This document shows, in pieces, positions 60,790 to 64,000 of a stretch of 64,000 nucleotides of DNA. Location of the stretch: positions 580,760 through 644,759 of the forward strand of contig CAZVVT010000001.1 in assembly GCA_964630595.1 (NCBI GenBank), given 5' to 3'. Both the position numbers and the translations under genes were made by a program. The DNA comes from CAZVVT01 sp964630595 (GTDB lineage Bacteria; Chlamydiota; Chlamydiia; Chlamydiales; VFKH01). The stretch's first letter is position 1; each line of letters opens with the position of its first letter. Under the pieces are notes generated by a model. It did no database searches, was not told the origin of the DNA, and saw only the letters and a list, made by a program, of their open reading frames with translations.

Positions 60790-61514
60790 GCGTGTCAGCC
60801 ATTCTCCAAGAGAGAATGAAAAAGAAAGATCAGAAGAAAATGGCGCAGATGGCCGAGCAGACCGTGCAAGGACAGCTCACCACTTTCTCCGGCGTCTTTT
60901 CCATGGCGGATCTGACGGTTCCCGAAGCAGAGGAGCTCAAAAGCATCCTCGAACGCTATGCGCCTAATGGCCGCAAAATCGACAGTGATTTGGTCACACT
61001 GAAAGCCATCACCTGCGAAGTGAAGGCGATCAATAACCAGGCGGCGCTTCTCCACGGCGAGCGCATCAAGCGCGCGCAGGCGGTCTTCAAAAACTATGAA
61101 GAGGGTGCTTTCAGCGCCTGGCTCATGGTGACCTACGGCAACCGCCAATCTCCCTACAACTTTCTGCAGTACTTCGAGTTCTTCAATGCTGTAGCCAAAG
61201 AGCTCCAGCCGCTGGTGGAAACCCTTCCGCGTCAAGCGATCTATGTTCTGGCGAGCCGCAAAGCGCCCCTCGAAGAAAAGATCGAATTGATGAAGCGCTC
61301 GACAGGGCAGTCAAAAGCGCAGGTGCTGGCAGCGATTCGCAGTGCCTTCCCTTCTATCGAACTCGATCGCCGCACACAGCGACCAAAAGAACAGATCGCC
61401 TTCCTTCTCAAAAGGGCTCTACGACTTTTAAAAGACCACAAACTAACTTTAACTGAAAAACAAGCACTATCTACGCTCATCGAAAACATCAGAGAGCACA
61501 TTCCAGGAGAATAA
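60786..61514 (+). CDS. pGP6-D-like (CT583-like) protein
   Basis: A 242-residue protein, the same size as chlamydial pGP6-D and CT583 (about 247). The core YGNRQSPYNFLQYFEFFNAVAKELQPLVETLPRQAIYVLASRKAPLEEKIELMKR and the N-terminal segment TFSGVFSMADLTVPEAEELKSILERYAP look like that family. The function is poorly known; a ParB-like or regulatory partner of the ATPase has been suggested in general terms. No clear HTH was picked out by eye. It abuts the CT584-like gene. Confidence 0.75.
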   Translation: MSVSAILQERMKKKDQKKMAQMAEQTVQGQLTTFSGVFSMADLTVPEAEELKSILERYAPNGRKIDSDLVTLKAITCEVKAINNQAALLHGERIKRAQAVFKNYEEGAFSAWLMVTYGNRQSPYNFLQYFEFFNAVAKELQPLVETLPRQAIYVLASRKAPLEEKIELMKRSTGQSKAQVLAAIRSAFPSIELDRRTQRPKEQIAFLLKRALRLLKDHKLTLTEKQALSTLIENIREHIPGE

Positions 61515-62039
61515 ATGATTACTGACACATCCCTCGACCAACTCGCCTTTTTCTTGCGCCGCATCTTTCTTCTGAAGATTGGCCGCAGCACGATCCGCGA
61601 AGTGCAAAATGCTCTCATGGCCTCCACACAAGGTGACCAAGAAATTGCCAAAGACCTGTTCCAAACTCTGATCAGCGGCAACCTGACCCCTGGCTTCGCC
61701 ACGAACCCTCTTTCCACGAAGCTCAAAGCGTTAGTTGCTGAATACACATTGCCGATCCGCATGGCGCAAGATGCCTTCGAACGCGGCGAATTTGTGGGGC
61801 TGGTCGTCTCCGACCTTCTCACGATGGAGCAGCAAAGCGCCTTTATGCACCGCATCCGCCGCCTAGATGGGGAAGAGTTTTCCTTCATGACTGACCCGCA
61901 AAGCACCGTGCACCTGCTGCAGCACTTTGCCCAGCGCATGGATGAGCTCTCCACTGCCCCCGGCGGAAAAGAGGCCATTAAGGCGATGCGCAATGACCTT
62001 CAAGAGGTTAAGTCACGTCTTGACGCTCTCCTGAAATAA
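61515..62039 (+). CDS. CT584-like protein (proposed type III secretion needle-tip candidate)
   Basis: A 174-residue protein resembling C. trachomatis CT584, whose hexameric structure led to a proposed role at the type III secretion needle tip. I match LKRIF/LRRIF, REVQN/REFQN, LPIRMAQDAFERGEFVGLVVSDLL, FMHRIRRLDGEEFSFMTD and HLLQHFAQR with remembered blocks of CT584. It is helical, acidic and without signal peptide. AGGAGA lies upstream, and its ATG directly follows the stop of the pGP6-like gene. The order thrS-parA-pGP6-CT584 is that of Chlamydia. Confidence 0.8.
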   Translation: MITDTSLDQLAFFLRRIFLLKIGRSTIREVQNALMASTQGDQEIAKDLFQTLISGNLTPGFATNPLSTKLKALVAEYTLPIRMAQDAFERGEFVGLVVSDLLTMEQQSAFMHRIRRLDGEEFSFMTDPQSTVHLLQHFAQRMDELSTAPGGKEAIKAMRNDLQEVKSRLDALLK

Positions 62040-62056
62040 AGATTATACAGGGGTTT

Positions 62057-62995
62057 ATGGCGAATAAGTTAGATGGTTTAAAAAAACTGACTACGGTTGT
62101 TTGTGATACGGGCGATATCAATTCGATTAAGAAATACGCTCCTACAGATGCCACCACAAACCCCTCTCTGATCACTCACGCAGCGCAGCTGCCAGAGTAC
62201 CGCTTCCTCGTGGATGAAGCGATCAAGTGGGCGAAGGGCAAGGGAATGCCCGCCTTAATCGACAAACTCATGGTCGATTTTGGCATCGAGATTCTCAAGA
62301 TTGTTCCAGGCCGTGTGTCGACAGAGGTTGATGCACGCCTCTCTTTCGATACGCAAAAGAGCATCGACCGCGCTCACCACATCATCGGTCTCTACGAAGC
62401 GGCCGGCATCAAACGCGATCGCATTTTGATCAAACTGGCCTCCACCTGGGAGGGCATTAGAGCGGCGGAAGTTCTTGAAAAAGAGGGCATCCACTGCAAC
62501 ATGACGCTGCTCTTTTCTCTTGTGCAGGCTGTTGCTGCGGCAGAGGCAAAAGCGACGCTAATTTCTCCCTTTGTGGGCCGCATTCTTGACTGGCATCTGA
62601 AGAACGAGGGCAAGACCTCCATCCCTGCCGCAGAAGATCCTGGTGTTCGCTCTGTTGCGACCATCTTCAACTACTACAAACACTTCGGTTACAAAACGCA
62701 GGTGATGGGCGCCTCTTTCCGCAACACGGGAGAGATCCTGGAGTTAGCGGGCTGCGACCTTCTCACTATTGCCCCTAAGCTCCTTGAAGAGCTGCAAACA
62801 ACAGAGGGCGATGTACCGCGCAAACTGGATGCTTCCCAAGCAAAATCCGCCCCTATCGAGCGCATGACCTTCGATGAAGGCTACTTCCGGTTCTTACTCT
62901 GCTATGATGCAATGGCGGTAGAAAAACTCATGGAAGGCATCCGCAATTTCTCCAAAGACCTAGAGAAACTAGAATCTTATCTTTCTAAGAAGTAA
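62057..62995 (+). CDS. tal: Transaldolase
   Basis: Pentose phosphate enzyme transferring a dihydroxyacetone unit from sedoheptulose 7-phosphate to glyceraldehyde 3-phosphate. It has 312 residues. TDATTNPSLI is the family signature, RILIKLASTWEGIRAAEVLEKEGIHCNMTLLFS holds the Schiff-base lysine, and ISPFVGRILDW the phosphate side. CAGGGG precedes the ATG. The stop overlaps by 11 nt the small gene on the other strand. Confidence 0.96.
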   Translation: MANKLDGLKKLTTVVCDTGDINSIKKYAPTDATTNPSLITHAAQLPEYRFLVDEAIKWAKGKGMPALIDKLMVDFGIEILKIVPGRVSTEVDARLSFDTQKSIDRAHHIIGLYEAAGIKRDRILIKLASTWEGIRAAEVLEKEGIHCNMTLLFSLVQAVAAAEAKATLISPFVGRILDWHLKNEGKTSIPAAEDPGVRSVATIFNYYKHFGYKTQVMGASFRNTGEILELAGCDLLTIAPKLLEELQTTEGDVPRKLDASQAKSAPIERMTFDEGYFRFLLCYDAMAVEKLMEGIRNFSKDLEKLESYLSKK

Positions 62996-63260
62996 GAACT
63001 CTTCTGTAGTATTCGATACAGTTGTTGAGCATGGCTGCGGCTGCATCATCTTCAGGGATGGGCGCTTGCTTAAAGATGCGCTTGCCTTCAACAACCAAGC
63101 CTAATTTCTTTGCTTTCTCTTGCAGAGCGTCATTATCAATTACGCTCACCAGAATGCGCACCCTTCCTACTTCCATGATAGAAACTCTACCTGCGGAATA
63201 TAAACTGAATTTAAAGAGCCCATACAATCGGCGGTTTTCCTCGACTTTGGAGAAACTCAT
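62985..63260 (-). CDS. Small hypothetical protein between ung and tal
   Basis: I do not recognise this 91-residue protein. The N-terminal 28 codons overlap the end of ung by 50 nt; an internal ATG at 63176 (MEVGRVRILVSVIDNDALQEKAKKL) would give 63 residues with no overlap. The rest is a beta strand followed by a helix and ends in a Tyr/Arg-rich helix. In Chlamydia a small open gene also lies next to ung (from memory), so it may be real. Confidence 0.45.
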   Translation of the reverse strand: MSFSKVEENRRLYGLFKFSLYSAGRVSIMEVGRVRILVSVIDNDALQEKAKKLGLVVEGKRIFKQAPIPEDDAAAAMLNNCIEYYRRVLTS

Positions 63261-63879
63261 TGGCTTTCGAAAAGTGTCGGCAGCCGAAGAAACCTGAATG
63301 AGCAGAATAGGGCGAGGGGTGTGGTGCCGTCAAGATCAAGTGTTGGGGCCGATCCTTCAGCACCGCATCGCACTTCTCTTTCGCCGCCTTTCCCCAGAGG
63401 AGAAAGACCAGTGGATCCTCCCTTTCCGCCAGCACCCGAATCACCGCATCGGTAAACTGCTCCCAGCCCCGCCCTGCATGCGACATTGGGCTACCCTCCC
63501 GCACCGTCAGCAGGGCGTTGAGCATCAACACGCCCTCCTCCGCCCACCTCTGCAAGCAGCCATGCGCCGGCACTACTGCCCCCACATCGCTCTCCAACTC
63601 TTTAAAAATATTCTTTAACGACGGCGGTGGCCGCACCCCTTTCTGCACGCTAAAGCAGAGCCCGTGCGCCTGCCCCGCCCCATGGTAGGGGTCTTGGCCC
63701 ACCACCACAGCTTTCACGCGGGAAAAGGGCGTCTCCGTGAATGCCGCAAACACCTGCTCTGCTGGCGGATAAACCGACCCTTGCCCCCGCTCCTGCTGCA
63801 CAAAAGCGGAAAGCTGCCGCATATAGGGCTTCTTCAGCTCTTCTTCCAGTGCTTTCTTCCAACCCGCTTCAATGTTCAT
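63211..63879 (-). CDS. ung: Uracil-DNA glycosylase
   Basis: Removes uracil from DNA. The 222-residue protein from ATG 63879 has the water-activating motif GQDPYHGAGQAHGLCFS, FKELESDVG, LLLNALLTVREG-like VLMLNALLTVREGSPMSHAGRGWE, and APHPSPYSAHSGFFGCRHFSKAN with the DNA-intercalation His/Leu-loop region. An in-frame extension further upstream is antisense to the tRNA gene and rejected. Confidence 0.95.
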   Translation of the reverse strand: MNIEAGWKKALEEELKKPYMRQLSAFVQQERGQGSVYPPAEQVFAAFTETPFSRVKAVVVGQDPYHGAGQAHGLCFSVQKGVRPPPSLKNIFKELESDVGAVVPAHGCLQRWAEEGVLMLNALLTVREGSPMSHAGRGWEQFTDAVIRVLAEREDPLVFLLWGKAAKEKCDAVLKDRPQHLILTAPHPSPYSAHSGFFGCRHFSKANEFLQSRGKPPIVWAL

Positions 63880-63921
63880 TGACTCGAAGAGTTTATCCGA
63901 AGTACCATTTTCGTTCTTTAC

Positions 63922-63996
63922 CTGGGTGTAGCGCAGTTTGGCTAGCGCACTTGCATGGGGTGCAAGGGGTCGGAGGTTCAAATCCTCTCACTCAGA
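63922..63996 (+). tRNA. tRNA-Pro (GGG)
   Basis: Seventy-five nucleotides fold as a full cloverleaf. Acceptor CTGGGTG (63922-63928) pairs with CACTCAG (63989-63995) with one G-U. D stem GCGC/GCGC spans 63931-63948. Anticodon stem CTTGC/GCAAG (63950-63954, 63962-63966) encloses the loop ATGGGGT, giving anticodon GGG after U33. T stem GGAGG/CCTCT (63972-63976, 63984-63988) closes the TTCAAAT loop. The C1-G72 pair and A73 are proline identity features. CCA is not encoded. Confidence 0.9.
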
Positions 63997-64000
63997 TTCT

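Noticed and set aside
63880..63981. N-terminal extension of uracil-DNA glycosylase
   Set aside because: It reads the tRNA-Pro gene backwards (RPLAPHASALAKLRY) and is not part of the enzyme.
1..64000. CRISPR array, transposase, integrase, prophage or rRNA
   Set aside because: No spaced direct repeats, DDE or tyrosine/serine recombinase motifs, phage structural genes or rRNA-like sequence were seen.

Overview
The window is a dense, GC-rich piece of a chromosome from a member of the Chlamydiota, most likely an environmental (amoeba- or animal-associated) lineage rather than genus Chlamydia. Evidence for this assignment: a fused AroD-AroE protein, a topoisomerase I ending in a SWIB domain, tandem TyrP-type transporters, a double-domain ThyX beside hemB, a ParA / pGP6-like / CT584-like cluster behind thrS, a UhpC-type hexose-phosphate carrier, and rpoD close to rpsT. 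No rRNA, CRISPR array, transposase or integrase was seen. One tRNA gene, Pro(GGG), sits at the right edge.

Layout. 1-1.75 kb: accessory genes (GyrI-like effector-binding protein, ankyrin-like repeat protein) with two copies of the same short gene tail. 1.8-5.4 kb: bioF-bioD-bioA followed by a ferritin-like di-iron protein, each overlapping the next by 56-59 nt. 5.4-12.1 kb: a YjbH-like outer-membrane protein and the shikimate pathway (aroA, aroK, aroC, aroB, aroDE). 12-14.6 kb: hemB and thyX, divergent from one CATG. 14.6-19.4 kb: an accessory island built around two intact tyrP genes, with a protein ending in an apparent CaaX box, a P-loop kinase-like protein, a beta-helix-like protein and two fragments of further tyrP copies. 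19.4-27.8 kb: trpS, uvrB, metNIQ with an HExxH protein, topA. 27.8-34.4 kb: a tripartite RND efflux operon with a TPR/glycosyltransferase-like gene. 34.4-44.2 kb: uvrD, NamZ-like and M15 peptidoglycan hydrolases, recA, def, rpoD, a CoiA-like protein, small membrane proteins, a mutarotase-like protein and rpsT. 44.2-50.8 kb: a proline-rich protein and recC-recB-recD. 50.9-58.1 kb: LplT-like and UhpC-like carriers, a porin-like protein, a papain-like cysteine peptidase candidate and a di-heme cytochrome c peroxidase. 58.1-64 kb: thrS, parA, pGP6-like, CT584-like, transaldolase, a small unknown gene, ung and tRNA-Pro.

Together the core genes make aromatic precursors, complete late biotin synthesis, make haem and dTMP, repair and recombine DNA, and move methionine, aromatic amino acids and sugar phosphates. 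The host-facing candidates are the CaaX-terminated protein, the proline-rich protein, the ankyrin-like protein, the papain-like protein and the M15 peptidase without a signal peptide.

The most novel points are (i) the ferritin-like di-iron protein coupled to bioFDA, where no pimeloyl-forming gene is visible; (ii) the C-terminal CCDCSVM with a basic stretch before it, resembling a Ras or lamin prenylation tail; and (iii) repeated diverged gene tails on the far side of accessory genes, which look like scars of gene gain next to conserved genes. All functional statements rest on motif recognition by eye; no database search was run.
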